Below are positions 16,965 to 25,742 of a stretch of DNA of 36,779 bases, piece after piece. A model generated the notes under the pieces. That model did not search any database, was not told where the DNA came from, and was given only the letters and a program-made list of their open reading frames with translations. Each line of letters starts with the position of its first letter. The stretch's first letter is position 1. The translations under genes and the position numbers were made by a program. Location: NCBI RefSeq assembly GCF_000429785.1, contig NZ_AUCN01000003.1, forward strand, positions 1 to 36,779. The letters are read 5' to 3'. The DNA is from Chitinibacter tainanensis DSM 15459 (GTDB lineage: Bacteria > Pseudomonadota > Gammaproteobacteria > Burkholderiales > Chitinibacteraceae).

Positions 16965-17159
16965 TTAATGCTGGGGTGGCAATTGTGCCTGCAATAACTC
17001 GAGTGGATCAACTTCGGCGCTGTCGGCAACGCGATATTTCTCGCTGGCCCATTCGCCTAGATCGATTAGTTTGCAGCGCTCACTGCAAAAAGGTCGAAAT
17101 GGATTGCTCGTGGAGTATTCAGTTTGGGCTTTGCAGATCGGGCAGAGTACTGATGGCAT
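16965..17159 (-). CDS. yacG: DNA gyrase inhibitor YacG (zinc-ribbon protein)
   Basis: YacG is a small zinc protein that in E. coli binds GyrB and blocks gyrase from DNA. The 64-residue product has Cys6, Cys9, Cys25 and Cys29 in the pattern CPIC-X15-CSERC, followed by the family's LIDLGEWASEKYRV segment. The start is ATG 17159, which overlaps the zapD stop as TAATG; an upstream in-frame TTG is not needed. The small size and the position after coaE and zapD are as expected in beta- and gammaproteobacteria. It is the last clear gene of the pilB operon; a 94-base gap without a convincing terminator leads to olsB. Confidence 0.93.
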   Translation of the reverse strand: MPSVLCPICKAQTEYSTSNPFRPFCSERCKLIDLGEWASEKYRVADSAEVDPLELLQAQLPPQH

Positions 17160-17917
17160 TACAAGTTGCAATAAGTTAGCGTGAAGTTGAGATCGGTTTC
17201 GATGACCTTGGCGCGTTCGCCGCTAGTCGAAGGCACGATAAAGCGAATATTGATCGCATAACGGTTAGCAGATAGCTCGGGGACGGCTGGTACATCGGTC
17301 GGTAAAGAGACTTTCAGCATCTGCACGGTTTTGCCGCCCGACATTTGCTGAAAACAGCCGGCCTTGGCGGTATAGTGCGTACTCTTGCCTGAGTCACGCA
17401 ATAGCTTCAAAACGATATCGAGGCCGTTTTTAATTGGCAGCAATGGCGTTAGCCAGCGCTCCAAGTCGGCACGGCGACGATCAGCGCTTTGTTTGCGCCA
17501 GTAATGATAAGAGGGCAGGTCAAACTCGCACACACCACCAGGAATGGACACACGTTGCTTAATGGCCATTAGCCATTCATTCTCACGCAGGTATTGGCCA
17601 AACTTGCCGGTCATATCCAGTAAATTGGTATGCGTGATTTCAATCTCGCCCAACACTTGCTCAAGGGCATCTTCGGAGATATGCGGATTATTGCGTAGGG
17701 CGGCTAGGGCTTGGCGTTGGCGTTCCAGTTCTTGCAGCAGATCTGATTTCAGATCAGCACGGCTGGCCACTTCCATGATCTCAAAAATACCCAGCAAGGC
17801 CATGTGGTGATCAAGTGCATCTTCCCGGGCAACCAGCTTGCTAGTGCGCACATACAGCTCTTCAAGGCGCAGCAAGGTGCGAATGCGTTCATTGATCGGG
17901 AATTCGTAGCTAATCAC
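17159..17917 (-). CDS. zapD: Cell division protein ZapD
   Basis: ZapD (YacF) crosslinks FtsZ filaments and helps compact the Z ring. The protein contains the diagnostic YEFPINERIRTLLRLEELY at its N terminus and an all-helical first part followed by a beta-rich C-terminal half, ending in a FIVPSTSGERAKV region. I chose the GTG at 17917, giving M(V)ISYEFP and 252 residues, because known ZapD proteins begin at this point and a GAAGG lies 10 bases upstream. The other candidate, GTG 17941, adds eight residues and lies inside the end of coaE with no ribosome binding site. Order coaE-zapD-yacG is conserved in related bacteria. Confidence 0.93.
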   Translation of the reverse strand: MISYEFPINERIRTLLRLEELYVRTSKLVAREDALDHHMALLGIFEIMEVASRADLKSDLLQELERQRQALAALRNNPHISEDALEQVLGEIEITHTNLLDMTGKFGQYLRENEWLMAIKQRVSIPGGVCEFDLPSYHYWRKQSADRRRADLERWLTPLLPIKNGLDIVLKLLRDSGKSTHYTAKAGCFQQMSGGKTVQMLKVSLPTDVPAVPELSANRYAINIRFIVPSTSGERAKVIETDLNFTLTYCNL

Positions 17918-17930
17918 GTGATGCTGCCCT

Positions 17931-18578
17931 TCAAGTTCCACTTTGGGAGGAAAAATGGCAGGGATGGCGATTGCTGATCTCTGCCAGTATTTTTCGATGA
18001 AGCCGGTTTACTTGATACACAATATCAAGCTTAGACCCATTATTGTAAAGCAAGTAATCGCTAAGATGTCCGCGTTCGTCATCGCCCAATTGATTATTCA
18101 TAATCGATACGACAGTTTCGCGGCTTAAGGCTGAGCGTTGCATCACGCGACGTATCCTTAGCTCGGTATCTGCCAGGATGGTTGCCGTTGCATTGCAGTG
18201 CGCACGAAAGCTCGGTGTTTCATGCAGCAGCGGCACCATAAAAATGATGTATTCGCTCTCGATCATGGCGATGGCCTGCAGACAGGCCTGCAAAATAGCC
18301 GGTTGAAAAATAGATTCGAGTCTGGCTTTGGCGCCGGTATTACTAAACACGGCATCACGCAACCATGCTCGATTTAATGTGCCATCGTGTGCAACTGCAT
18401 TTGGGCCAAAAGCCTGCGCAACTTGGGGAATCAGGGGGGAGTTGGCTTGGCTTAATTGATGAGCCTGTGCATCGGCATCGATGACACCGATGCCGAGCTG
18501 TTGCCAGATTACAGCAAAGGTAGATTTACCAGAGCCGATGCCGCCAGTTAGGCCAATAACTGGCCGCTTAGAGGCCAT
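17931..18578 (-). CDS. coaE: Dephospho-CoA kinase
   Basis: CoaE catalyses the last step of coenzyme A synthesis, ATP-dependent phosphorylation of the ribose 3' hydroxyl of dephospho-CoA. The P-loop GGIGSGKST begins at residue 12 when the start is placed at ATG 18578 (MASKRPVIGLTG), giving 215 residues. The frame extends to 18605, but that part lies within pilD and is not typical. The DADAQAHQL segment after the P-loop and the C-terminal lid region with QRSALSRETVVSIMNNQ fit the family. It overlaps the pilD 3' end by 11 bases, so translation is probably coupled to the pilus genes. Confidence 0.94.
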   Translation of the reverse strand: MASKRPVIGLTGGIGSGKSTFAVIWQQLGIGVIDADAQAHQLSQANSPLIPQVAQAFGPNAVAHDGTLNRAWLRDAVFSNTGAKARLESIFQPAILQACLQAIAMIESEYIIFMVPLLHETPSFRAHCNATATILADTELRIRRVMQRSALSRETVVSIMNNQLGDDERGHLSDYLLYNNGSKLDIVYQVNRLHRKILAEISNRHPCHFSSQSGT

Positions 18579-19419
18579 ACAGCAAATGGTTAAGCTCTGG
18601 ACCAAAGAACAGGGCCAAAATCCCCGCGATGCCTAGGTAGGGGCCGAAGGGTAATGGCTTATTCCAACCGCGGTTTTTGCCGATCACCATCACAATACCG
18701 ATCACCGCTCCGGCCAAGGATGAAAGAAGGATAATCGCTGGCAAGCTACTAGCGCCGAGCCAAGCGCCTAGCGCTGCAAGTAATTTGAAGTCACCGTAGC
18801 CCATCCCTTCTTTTCCTGTTACGAGCTTGAATAGCCAGTATATGCTCCAAAGGCTTAAATAGCCTAATGCAGCGCCATATACCGCCGAGGGTAAGCTCGT
18901 AAACAAAGCAAAACTATTGGCAAGTAGCCCCGCCCAAACTAAGGGTAGGGTGATCGAGTCGGGCAGCAGATAGGTATCAGCATCGATCATGATCAGCGCG
19001 ATCAGAGCCCAAGCAAAAGGCAGCGCGCAGAGTAGCTGCAAACTAGGGCCAAATTTCCAAGCGAGCAAAGCACTCAAAATGGCAGTGGCCAGCTCAACAG
19101 TCGGGTAACGAATGCTGATGGCAGATTGGCAATTTGAACACTTGCCCTGCAGGAATAACCAGCTGATGACCGGGATGTTCTCGCTGGCCTTGATCTGGTG
19201 CCCGCAATGAGGGCACGCAGAACGCGGTACTACCAATGTGTATTTGGCGCTGGTGGCAGTCTGTATTGCTTCAGGGAAGTAGGTCTGGCATTCCTGCTTA
19301 AAACTGGCCTCCATCATAATCGGTAAACGATGAATAACCACATTCAGAAAACTGCCAACCAATATGCCCAAAATACCGACGACCCAAATCAGGATGCTCG
19401 GTTCATAGAGATAATCCAT
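18568..19419 (-). CDS. pilD: Prepilin peptidase / N-methyltransferase PilD
   Basis: PilD cleaves the leader of type IV prepilins and type II secretion pseudopilins on the cytoplasmic side of the inner membrane and methylates the new N terminus. The 283-residue protein has an N-terminal hydrophobic segment, then the cytoplasmic zinc domain with CPHC (69-72) and CSNC (94-97), and further membrane segments. The catalytic aspartates are seen in IDADTYLLPD (Asp146/148) and the GYGDFK motif (Asp210). The start overlaps the pilC stop as TAATG. The pilin gene itself is not in this window. Confidence 0.96.
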   Translation of the reverse strand: MDYLYEPSILIWVVGILGILVGSFLNVVIHRLPIMMEASFKQECQTYFPEAIQTATSAKYTLVVPRSACPHCGHQIKASENIPVISWLFLQGKCSNCQSAISIRYPTVELATAILSALLAWKFGPSLQLLCALPFAWALIALIMIDADTYLLPDSITLPLVWAGLLANSFALFTSLPSAVYGAALGYLSLWSIYWLFKLVTGKEGMGYGDFKLLAALGAWLGASSLPAIILLSSLAGAVIGIVMVIGKNRGWNKPLPFGPYLGIAGILALFFGPELNHLLYGL

Positions 19420-20645
19420 TAGCCGACCGCCGCACCCATTTTGAAAATTGGCAGATACATTGCTACCACCAAGCCACCGATCAAGGTGCCTAATACCACC
19501 ATGATGATCGGTTCCATCAGACTGGAAAGTGCTTCCACCGCATTATCGACTTCTTCTTCGTAGTAGTCGGCGACCTTACCGAGCATGCTATCCAGAGAGC
19601 CAGACTCTTCGCCAATCGAAGTCATCTGCAACACCATATTGGGAAATACATTGGCGTTTTGCATTGCAGTGGTCAGGCTGGTGCCGGTGCTCACTTCGGA
19701 CTGAATGCGGCTTGTTGCGAGTTTGTAAATAATATTGCCTGCCGCTCCGCCGACTGAGTCGAGCGACTCTACCAGTGGAACACCGGCAGCAAACATCGTC
19801 GCAAGTGTGCGGGTCCAGCGAGCAATCGTTGCGTTTTTAACAATTTCACCGAATACAGGCAGTTTAAGGAGTAGGCGATCCATAAAGAACTGGACCTTCT
19901 CGGAGCGGCGCCAAATTTGTAGGAAGCTATAAATGCCACCACCAATCACGCCGAAGATAAGCCACCAGTATTGGACAAAGAAATCCGAAATGGCCATGAC
20001 TAAGAGCGTGGGGCCTGGTAGATCTGCACCAAAACTCGAGAATAACTCCTTGAAAGCAGGAATTACGAAAATCATAATCACGGCGGTGATGACGAATGCG
20101 GCAACAATGACCGCGGTCGGGTAAAACATCGCCGATTTGATTTTCTTTTTAACTGCTAGAATCTTTTCTTTGTAGGTGGCTAGACGCGCTAGCAAGGCGT
20201 CAAGAATACCAGCCTGTTCACCAGCCTGTACGAGGTTACAGTACAGATTGTCAAAGTGCATTGGGTGCTTGCGAAAAGCCTGCGTCAACGATGAGCCGGT
20301 TTCAATATCCGTTTTAATTTCCATTAAAAGTTTGGTGACGGAGGGGTTGCCATGCCCCTTGGCCACGATATCAAAGGCCGTCAGCAGTGGGACACCCGAT
20401 TTCAACATGGTGGCCAATTGGCGAGTGAACATGGTGATGTCCAAGTCTGTAATTTTACGTCCTGCGCCCAAGCGTACTCTCTTCACGCTAGTGACGTTAA
20501 TACCTTGGCGGCGTAATGTGCTCTTGACCACGCTCTCGCCGCTAGCTCGCATTTCGCCTTTCACTATTTTATTGGTTCTGTCTTTGCCTTCCCAGCGGAA
20601 GGTGAATTCTTTCACAGCTGGGCTCTTGCTTCTGGTAGTGGCCAT
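19419..20645 (-). CDS. pilC: Type IV pilus inner-membrane platform protein PilC
   Basis: PilC (408 residues, GspF family) is the polytopic inner-membrane protein on which the assembly and retraction ATPases act. It shows the tandem GspF domains: MFTRQLATMLKSGVPLLTAFD in the first half and a matching RTLATMFAAGVPLVESLD in the second. Three strongly hydrophobic stretches are visible: VIVAAFVITAVIMIFVIPAF, WWLIFGVIGGGIYSFL, and the C-terminal PIIMVVLGTLIGGLVVAMY. It starts 12 bases after the pilB stop and its stop overlaps the pilD ATG. Confidence 0.96.
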   Translation of the reverse strand: MATTRSKSPAVKEFTFRWEGKDRTNKIVKGEMRASGESVVKSTLRRQGINVTSVKRVRLGAGRKITDLDITMFTRQLATMLKSGVPLLTAFDIVAKGHGNPSVTKLLMEIKTDIETGSSLTQAFRKHPMHFDNLYCNLVQAGEQAGILDALLARLATYKEKILAVKKKIKSAMFYPTAVIVAAFVITAVIMIFVIPAFKELFSSFGADLPGPTLLVMAISDFFVQYWWLIFGVIGGGIYSFLQIWRRSEKVQFFMDRLLLKLPVFGEIVKNATIARWTRTLATMFAAGVPLVESLDSVGGAAGNIIYKLATSRIQSEVSTGTSLTTAMQNANVFPNMVLQMTSIGEESGSLDSMLGKVADYYEEEVDNAVEALSSLMEPIIMVVLGTLIGGLVVAMYLPIFKMGAAVG

Positions 20646-20657
20646 GCTGATCCCCTA

Positions 20658-22364
20658 TTAGGTATTGGTGACGGCCATGACTTCTTCTAGCGAAGTAAGG
20701 CCTTGTTTAACTTTACGCAGACCGGCTTCACGCAGGCTAAGAACGCCTTCTTTGCGCGCTTGGTCGGCAATGTCAATCGCGTTGCCGTGATTCATAATCA
20801 AGCGATTGATTTCGTCCGTGATGGGCATGACTTGATAAATGCCCACGCGGCCTTTGTAGCCCGTGTTTTTGCAGATATCGCAGCCAACTGGACCATACGG
20901 CTGCCAAGTGTCGTCGAGGTCGGCTTCTGTGAACCCCGCATCGAGTAGCGCTTGCTTGGGGATATCGACGTGTTTTTTGCAGCTGCACAGCCGTCTAGCT
21001 AAGCGTTGCGCGGTAATCAAAATCACGGATGAGGCGATATTGAAGGGCTGAATGCCCATGTTCAGCATCCGCGTCAGCGTCGTCGGCGCATCATTGGTGT
21101 GGAGGGTTGAAAACACCATGTGGCCGGTTTGGGCGGCTTTAATTGCAATATCTGCAGTTTCAAGGTCGCGAATCTCCCCCACCATGATGATGTCGGGATC
21201 TTGACGCAAGAAAGCTTTTAGTGCTGCAGCAAAGGTTAGGCCGGCTTTGTCGTTGACGTTAACTTGGTTGATGCCGGGGAGGTTAATCTCGGCCGGATCT
21301 TCAGCAGTCGAGATATTGATATCTGGTTTATTGAGTAGATTGAGGCAGGTATACAGCGATACGGTTTTGCCCGAGCCCGTAGGGCCGGTAACCAGTACCA
21401 TGCCGTATGGCCGTTGAATCGCATCAAGGATAATGGCCTTCTGGTCCGGATCGTAGCCCAGGGCGTCAATGCCCAGTGTGGCGGAGGACGGATCCAAAAT
21501 CCGCATTACGATTTTTTCGCCGTGCATCGTCGGCAAGGTAGAAACCCGGAAATCAATCGCTCGGGATTTGGATAGAACCAGCTTCATCCGGCCATCTTGT
21601 GGGATGCGCTTTTCTGAGATGTCCAGTTTGGAAATAACCTTAATCCGCGATGAAATTTTCTCTTTGATCGCCAGTGGTGGCTGCGCTACCTCGCGCAGCA
21701 CTCCATCCACCCGATAGCGGATGCGATAGAATTTTTCAAACGGTTCAAAGTGGATATCCGAAGCGCCGCCGTTAATGGCATCCATCAAGATCTTTTGCAG
21801 ATATTTAACGACAGGGGCATCGTCAATTTCTTGCCCCATTTGCGCGTCGTTGCTGCTTGGCTCGGGGTCCCCGCCTGCCATTTCAAGGTCGGCTTCGTCA
21901 ATGACAATGTCTTTGAAGTTGGCGCCCGAAGCCTCAATGGTTTTGTTGAGGAGGTTAACAAGTTTGTTGTCCTCAACAATAATGGGCTCGACTTGCGAGT
22001 TGGTCTGAAAGCGAACTTTTTCGATGGCTTCCAGATTGGTGATGTCAGACAGGCCAATAAACAACTTGGTGCCACGTTTGAACAGGGGCACCAAGCGTTG
22101 AGAGCGCATGATGTTGTTATCCAGTACGCCCTGTGGCAGGTAGCTGGTATCGATGCGATCGAGGTCTAGCAATGGGTAGCCGAAGGTTTGCGAAGAAAAT
22201 TCGGCGATTTCCCGTGCGCTAAGTTTGCGGCTTTGGGTTAATTGTTCGATGAACGAGGTTTTGCTGCTGCTGGCGGCCGACTGCAAAGCTTCGGCGTCGG
22301 TTTCGCTGAGACGTCCATGCTGGACGAGCAGACGGGCGAGGCCTGAGATGTGCGGGGTGCTCAT
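20658..22364 (-). CDS. pilB: Type IV pilus assembly ATPase PilB (PilF in Neisseria)
   Basis: PilB is the hexameric cytoplasmic ATPase that powers pilus extension. The 568-residue protein has an N-terminal MshEN/T2SSE-N type domain, then the secretion ATPase core: Walker A GPTGSGKT at residues 327-334, the Walker B region IIMVGEIRDLETADIA and the His box STLHTND. The four-cysteine zinc motif is present, with C-X-C (LCSCKKH) and CDIC near residues 465-510. MSTPHISGLARLL starts at ATG 22364. It is the first gene of a tightly packed operon running through yacG. A pilT retraction ATPase gene is not present here. Confidence 0.96.
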   Translation of the reverse strand: MSTPHISGLARLLVQHGRLSETDAEALQSAASSSKTSFIEQLTQSRKLSAREIAEFSSQTFGYPLLDLDRIDTSYLPQGVLDNNIMRSQRLVPLFKRGTKLFIGLSDITNLEAIEKVRFQTNSQVEPIIVEDNKLVNLLNKTIEASGANFKDIVIDEADLEMAGGDPEPSSNDAQMGQEIDDAPVVKYLQKILMDAINGGASDIHFEPFEKFYRIRYRVDGVLREVAQPPLAIKEKISSRIKVISKLDISEKRIPQDGRMKLVLSKSRAIDFRVSTLPTMHGEKIVMRILDPSSATLGIDALGYDPDQKAIILDAIQRPYGMVLVTGPTGSGKTVSLYTCLNLLNKPDINISTAEDPAEINLPGINQVNVNDKAGLTFAAALKAFLRQDPDIIMVGEIRDLETADIAIKAAQTGHMVFSTLHTNDAPTTLTRMLNMGIQPFNIASSVILITAQRLARRLCSCKKHVDIPKQALLDAGFTEADLDDTWQPYGPVGCDICKNTGYKGRVGIYQVMPITDEINRLIMNHGNAIDIADQARKEGVLSLREAGLRKVKQGLTSLEEVMAVTNT

Positions 22365-22591
22365 GGCAGAAAAATCACTCCAATGCGATCAAGGCTTGAT
22401 CCGTACGTTGCGGACAAAGCAAGCTCAATATAACCATAATCTTTACAAGTCTAGCAGATGACTTTCGAATGCGTAGCATCTGCATCACATTATGCTAATG
22501 AAATGTTGCAACGTGGCTTGTGAATGGTGCCGGTTGTGTGTGGGATGGTTTGCTAGGTGGGGTACGGCTACTTGAGTGGATGTATCTTTCG
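22365..22591 (-). other. Intergenic region upstream of pilB and downstream of the ypjD-like gene
   Basis: This 227-base gap should hold the pilB promoter and the end of the ypjD-like transcript, both on the minus strand. An inverted repeat, GCAGATG (22454-22460) with CATCTGC (22477-22483), has a 16-base spacer and no T-run. I found no convincing -35/-10 pair, sigma54 box or terminator. Confidence 0.3.
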
Positions 22592-23398
22592 CTAGGCCTT
22601 GTGTAGAAAGACCTCTAGAGCAATACGGGTGCCAATATAACCTAGTAGTAGGCAGGCAAAGCCGACTAGCGCCCAGTTGGCGGCAAAGCGTCCGCGCCAG
22701 CCGCGAAGATGATGGCCTAGCAATAAAGTTGCAAAAATGATCCACGACAGCAAGCCAAATACGGTTTTGTGATTCCAGCTAAACCATTGCCCGAGTTGCT
22801 GGCTATTCATGATGGCACCGGCAATCAGTGCTAGGGTCAGGGCGATAAAACCCGTGTTTAGCGTCGCAAAGAGTAGGCGCTCTAGTGTCAACAGTGGCGG
22901 GAGGGTGCGGGCGAGTAGTTTGCTGGTGTGATGATGCAGGGTGCTGTCGGTCATGCGCATCAATACGGCAATCCCGGCGGCGATAAAAATCAAGCTCTGC
23001 GCCAGCATCGCCAAAAAGAAGTGCGCCTGAGAGAGCAGGTTGGCTTGATAGCTGGGGGCGTGGCCTGCGGGCAGTAGTAGCGCCAACCCGATAAAGCCGG
23101 CAGCGAAAGCCATTAAGGGGGGCTCAATGCCGGCGAGCTGTAGGCGTTTTTGTCCGCTGGCATAGATGGCCAGAGCTAGCCAGGCGGTGAGTGATAATGC
23201 TTGGGCGGCCCCAAAGGTGGGGGTGGTGCCGGCAATCGCGTGCAATAAGCCTGCGCCGTGGCAAAGTAAGCCCGCGCCGAGTAAGGTCGTTGCGATTGGC
23301 GCACGCAGCAGGGCGCGGCCGGCGAGGCGTAGCTGGCAAAAATGCCAGCCGAGTAGCAGGTAAATGCAGAAAGCCAGCAGTGCAAGCAGAGTCAGCAC
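22592..23398 (-). CDS. ypjD: CcsA/YpjD-type inner-membrane protein
   Basis: A 268-residue, very hydrophobic protein with about eight membrane segments, of the cytochrome c assembly (CcsA/HemX/YpjD) family. The C-terminal signature is WNHKTVFGLLSWIIFATLLL with a following GHHLRGWRG, which carries conserved histidines and a tryptophan. Members of the CcsA subgroup handle haem for cytochrome c maturation; the role of the YpjD subgroup is not established. Its place divergent from ffh is shared with E. coli ypjD, which is why I use that symbol. The start at 23398 is a GTG with no clear ribosome binding site, so its exact N terminus is uncertain. Confidence 0.8.
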   Translation of the reverse strand: MLTLLALLAFCIYLLLGWHFCQLRLAGRALLRAPIATTLLGAGLLCHGAGLLHAIAGTTPTFGAAQALSLTAWLALAIYASGQKRLQLAGIEPPLMAFAAGFIGLALLLPAGHAPSYQANLLSQAHFFLAMLAQSLIFIAAGIAVLMRMTDSTLHHHTSKLLARTLPPLLTLERLLFATLNTGFIALTLALIAGAIMNSQQLGQWFSWNHKTVFGLLSWIIFATLLLGHHLRGWRGRFAANWALVGFACLLLGYIGTRIALEVFLHKA

Positions 23399-23479
23399 GG
23401 CAATTAGGGTAAAATGGCAAAGAATTAAGTCTAACAGAGTGATTGCCCCTGCGGCAGTAACAGCTCAAGGAATCGTTGC

Positions 23480-24823
23480 ATGTTTGAAAATCTGTCTGGC
23501 CGCCTTGGTAGTGTGGTGAAAACCCTGCGGGGGCATTCCCGTCTGACTGACGACAATATCAAGGATGCACTGCGCGAAGTGCGGATGGCCCTGCTGGAGG
23601 CCGATGTGGCGCTGCCAGCGGTGAAGCAATTTATCGCTGACGTCAAAGTGCGAGCTGAGGGGCGTGAGGTGGTTGGCAGCCTTACGCCGGGGCAGGCCGT
23701 CATCGGTGTGGTGTATGAAGAGCTCACCAAGCTGATGGGGGCGCAAAATGATGCATTGAATCTGGCTGCGCAGCCACCGGCCGTTATCTTGATGGCGGGT
23801 TTGCAGGGGGCGGGTAAAACCACTACCTCTGGTAAGTTGGCCAAGTTACTCAAAGAAACCCAGAAAAAGAAAGTATTGCTGGTGTCGACGGACGTCTATC
23901 GTCCGGCTGCGATCGAGCAGTTGAAAACCCTGGCGCAGCAGCTGGACGTAGAGTGGTTTCCTTCCGATGTGTCGCAAAAGCCAGTAGATATTGCGCTGGC
24001 GGCCATTGATTATGCTAAGCGCCATTTCTTTGATGTGTTGATTGTCGATACGGCCGGTCGTCTGGCGATTGATGAGGCGATGATGCTGGAAATCAAGGCT
24101 TTGCATGCCTCGGTGAAGCCAGTGGAAACCTTGTTCGTTGTTGATGCGATGCAAGGGCAGGATGCGGTGAATACCGCGCAGGCATTTAATGAAGCGCTGC
24201 CGCTCACAGGGGTAGTGCTTACCAAGATGGATGGTGATTCCCGTGGTGGTGCCGCGCTGTCGGTGCGCCATATTACTGGTAAGCCGATTAAATTCCTGGG
24301 TACGGGCGAGAAGCTGACTGGTCTGGAGCCTTTCCATCCCGATCGGATGGCCAGTCGTGTGCTGGGCATGGGCGATGTGTTGTCGCTGATCGAAGATGTG
24401 CAAGCCAGTGTTGATGAAGCCGAAGCGCTGAAAATGATGAAAAAGGTCAAGTCCGGCAAGGGCTTTGATCTGGAAGACTTCAAGGCGCAAATTCAGCAAA
24501 TGAAAAAAATGGGCGGTATGTCTGCGTTGCTGGATAAGCTGCCGGGTAATCTGGCCTCGATGGCCGATAGCCAGGTGACCGATAAGGCGGTGGCGCGGAT
24601 TGAAGGGATTATTAATTCAATGACGCCGCTAGAGCGGCGCAAGCCTGAGCTCCTGAAGGCGAGCCGCAAGCGGCGGATTGCTGCGGGGGCGGGGGTGTCG
24701 GTGCAGGAGGTCAATCGCCTGCTGAAGCAGTTTGAGCAAACCCAGAAGATGATGAAGCAATTCTCGGGTGGCGGCATGATGAAAATGATGCGTGGACTCA
24801 AGGGCTTGATGCCGGGGATGTAA
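23480..24823 (+). CDS. ffh: Signal recognition particle protein Ffh
   Basis: Ffh (SRP54) binds 4.5S RNA and the signal sequences of nascent inner-membrane proteins and, with FtsY, delivers ribosomes to SecYEG. The 447-residue protein has the helical N domain, then the G domain with GLQGAGKT at residues 107-114, the STDVYRPAAIEQL and VDTAGR motifs and TKMDGDSRGGAAL. The methionine-rich M domain follows from about residue 325 and ends in GGGMMKMMRGLKGLMPGM. An AAGGA site lies before ATG 23480. It is read divergently from the ypjD-like gene; the ribosomal protein gene rpsP follows after a likely terminator. Confidence 0.97.
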   Translation: MFENLSGRLGSVVKTLRGHSRLTDDNIKDALREVRMALLEADVALPAVKQFIADVKVRAEGREVVGSLTPGQAVIGVVYEELTKLMGAQNDALNLAAQPPAVILMAGLQGAGKTTTSGKLAKLLKETQKKKVLLVSTDVYRPAAIEQLKTLAQQLDVEWFPSDVSQKPVDIALAAIDYAKRHFFDVLIVDTAGRLAIDEAMMLEIKALHASVKPVETLFVVDAMQGQDAVNTAQAFNEALPLTGVVLTKMDGDSRGGAALSVRHITGKPIKFLGTGEKLTGLEPFHPDRMASRVLGMGDVLSLIEDVQASVDEAEALKMMKKVKSGKGFDLEDFKAQIQQMKKMGGMSALLDKLPGNLASMADSQVTDKAVARIEGIINSMTPLERRKPELLKASRKRRIAAGAGVSVQEVNRLLKQFEQTQKMMKQFSGGGMMKMMRGLKGLMPGM

Positions 24824-24855
24824 CTGTGGCGAGCCGATGGCTTGCCGTTGGATGG

Positions 24856-24905
24856 GCTTGCGATCTGTCGAGTAATCTGGCAAGATTGCGAGCTTATTTT
24901 TATTT
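24856..24905 (+). terminator. Probable terminator between ffh and rpsP
   Basis: GCTTGCGATCT (24856-24866) can pair with AGATTGCGAGC (24883-24893) over 11 pairs including two G-U, with a 16-base loop. A T-rich tract (TTATTTTTATTT) follows. This is a plausible Rho-independent terminator for ffh, with rpsP starting only 21 bases beyond it. Confidence 0.55.
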
Positions 24906-24926
24906 ATTCAATGATTGGGTTTTATT

Positions 24927-25175
24927 ATGGTCGTGATTCGTCTTGCTCGTGGTGGCTCAAAAGATCGCCCGTTCTACAATGTTGTGGTGACTGATTCTCG
25001 CAACCGCCGCGATGGTCGTTTCATCGAGCGCGTTGGCTTCTACAATCCACAAGCTTCTGGTGCCGCTGAAGAACTGCGCTTTGTTGCTGATCGCCTGAAC
25101 TACTGGCTGGGCGTGGGCGCGCAACCTACTGACACCGTAGCGCGTCTGATCAAGCAAGCTAAAGTAGCTGCCTGA
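24927..25175 (+). CDS. rpsP: 30S ribosomal protein S16
   Basis: S16 (82 residues) binds the 5' domain of 16S rRNA and is essential for 30S assembly. [19 protein letters not shown], the [15 protein letters not shown] block and the [16 protein letters not shown] segment are the family markers. I use ATG 24927; the frame can be extended to a TTG at 24915, but those residues are not part of S16. It leads the conserved rpsP-rimM-trmD-rplS operon; the gap to rimM is 7 bases. Confidence 0.96.
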   Translation: MVVIRLARGGSKDRPFYNVVVTDSRNRRDGRFIERVGFYNPQASGAAEELRFVADRLNYWLGVGAQPTDTVARLIKQAKVAA

Positions 25176-25182
25176 TTTTTCC

Positions 25183-25728
25183 GTGGTGAAAGATTCTAAA
25201 GCCTCGTCGATCGAGGCCCAGCAGGTGCCAGAAGATCTGGTGGTGATGGGCTACATCAGCGGGGCTTTTGGTATTCAAGGCTGGGTAAGTCTGGTGGCTG
25301 ATACGCAATATGCGGATAGCTTGCTGGATTACAAAACCTGGTGGGTCGGGCGTGATGGTCGTTGGTCAGCTAAAACCGTTTTGGATGGGCATGTGCAGCC
25401 GAAAAAGCTCAATGCGCGTCTGGAGGGGGTGGCAGATCGCGATGCTGCTTTTGCACTCAAGGGGTGCGAAGTGGCAGTGCCACGCAGTGCTATGCCGGCC
25501 TTGGCTGCCGATGAGTACTACTGGGCTGATCTGGTGGGCGTGCAGGTGGTTAATCAGCAGGGCGAAAGCTTGGGCGTGATCGATCGCTTGTTCGAAACCG
25601 GAGCCAATGATGTCATCGTGGTGAAGGCGGATGGGGTTGAGCGCTTGGTTCCCTTTGTGGGGCATGTGGTGCTGAATGTCGATTTGCCGGCTAAAACCAT
25701 GCTGGTTGACTGGGGGCTGGATTATTAA
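25183..25728 (+). CDS. rimM: Ribosome maturation factor RimM
   Basis: RimM (181 residues) binds S19 and assists maturation of the 30S head and 16S processing. The N-terminal domain holds [19 protein letters not shown], and the C-terminal PRC-barrel contains [14 protein letters not shown] with GANDVIVVK and RLVPFV. Two adjacent GTG codons (25183 and 25186) are possible starts, and the exact N terminus is open. The upstream gap lacks a strong ribosome binding site, which suggests coupling to rpsP. Position between rpsP and trmD is universal in proteobacteria. Confidence 0.95.
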   Translation: MVKDSKASSIEAQQVPEDLVVMGYISGAFGIQGWVSLVADTQYADSLLDYKTWWVGRDGRWSAKTVLDGHVQPKKLNARLEGVADRDAAFALKGCEVAVPRSAMPALAADEYYWADLVGVQVVNQQGESLGVIDRLFETGANDVIVVKADGVERLVPFVGHVVLNVDLPAKTMLVDWGLDY

Positions 25729-25742
25729 TCCGGTGTGCGGCC

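Noticed and set aside
22454-22483. Inverted repeat upstream of pilB as a terminator or operator
   Set aside because: It has only 7 bp with a 16-base spacer and no T-run or promoter beside it, which is too weak to name a function.
23846-24499. 217-residue minus-strand open frame inside ffh
   Set aside because: It is fully antisense to the conserved G domain of ffh and has no recognisable motif.
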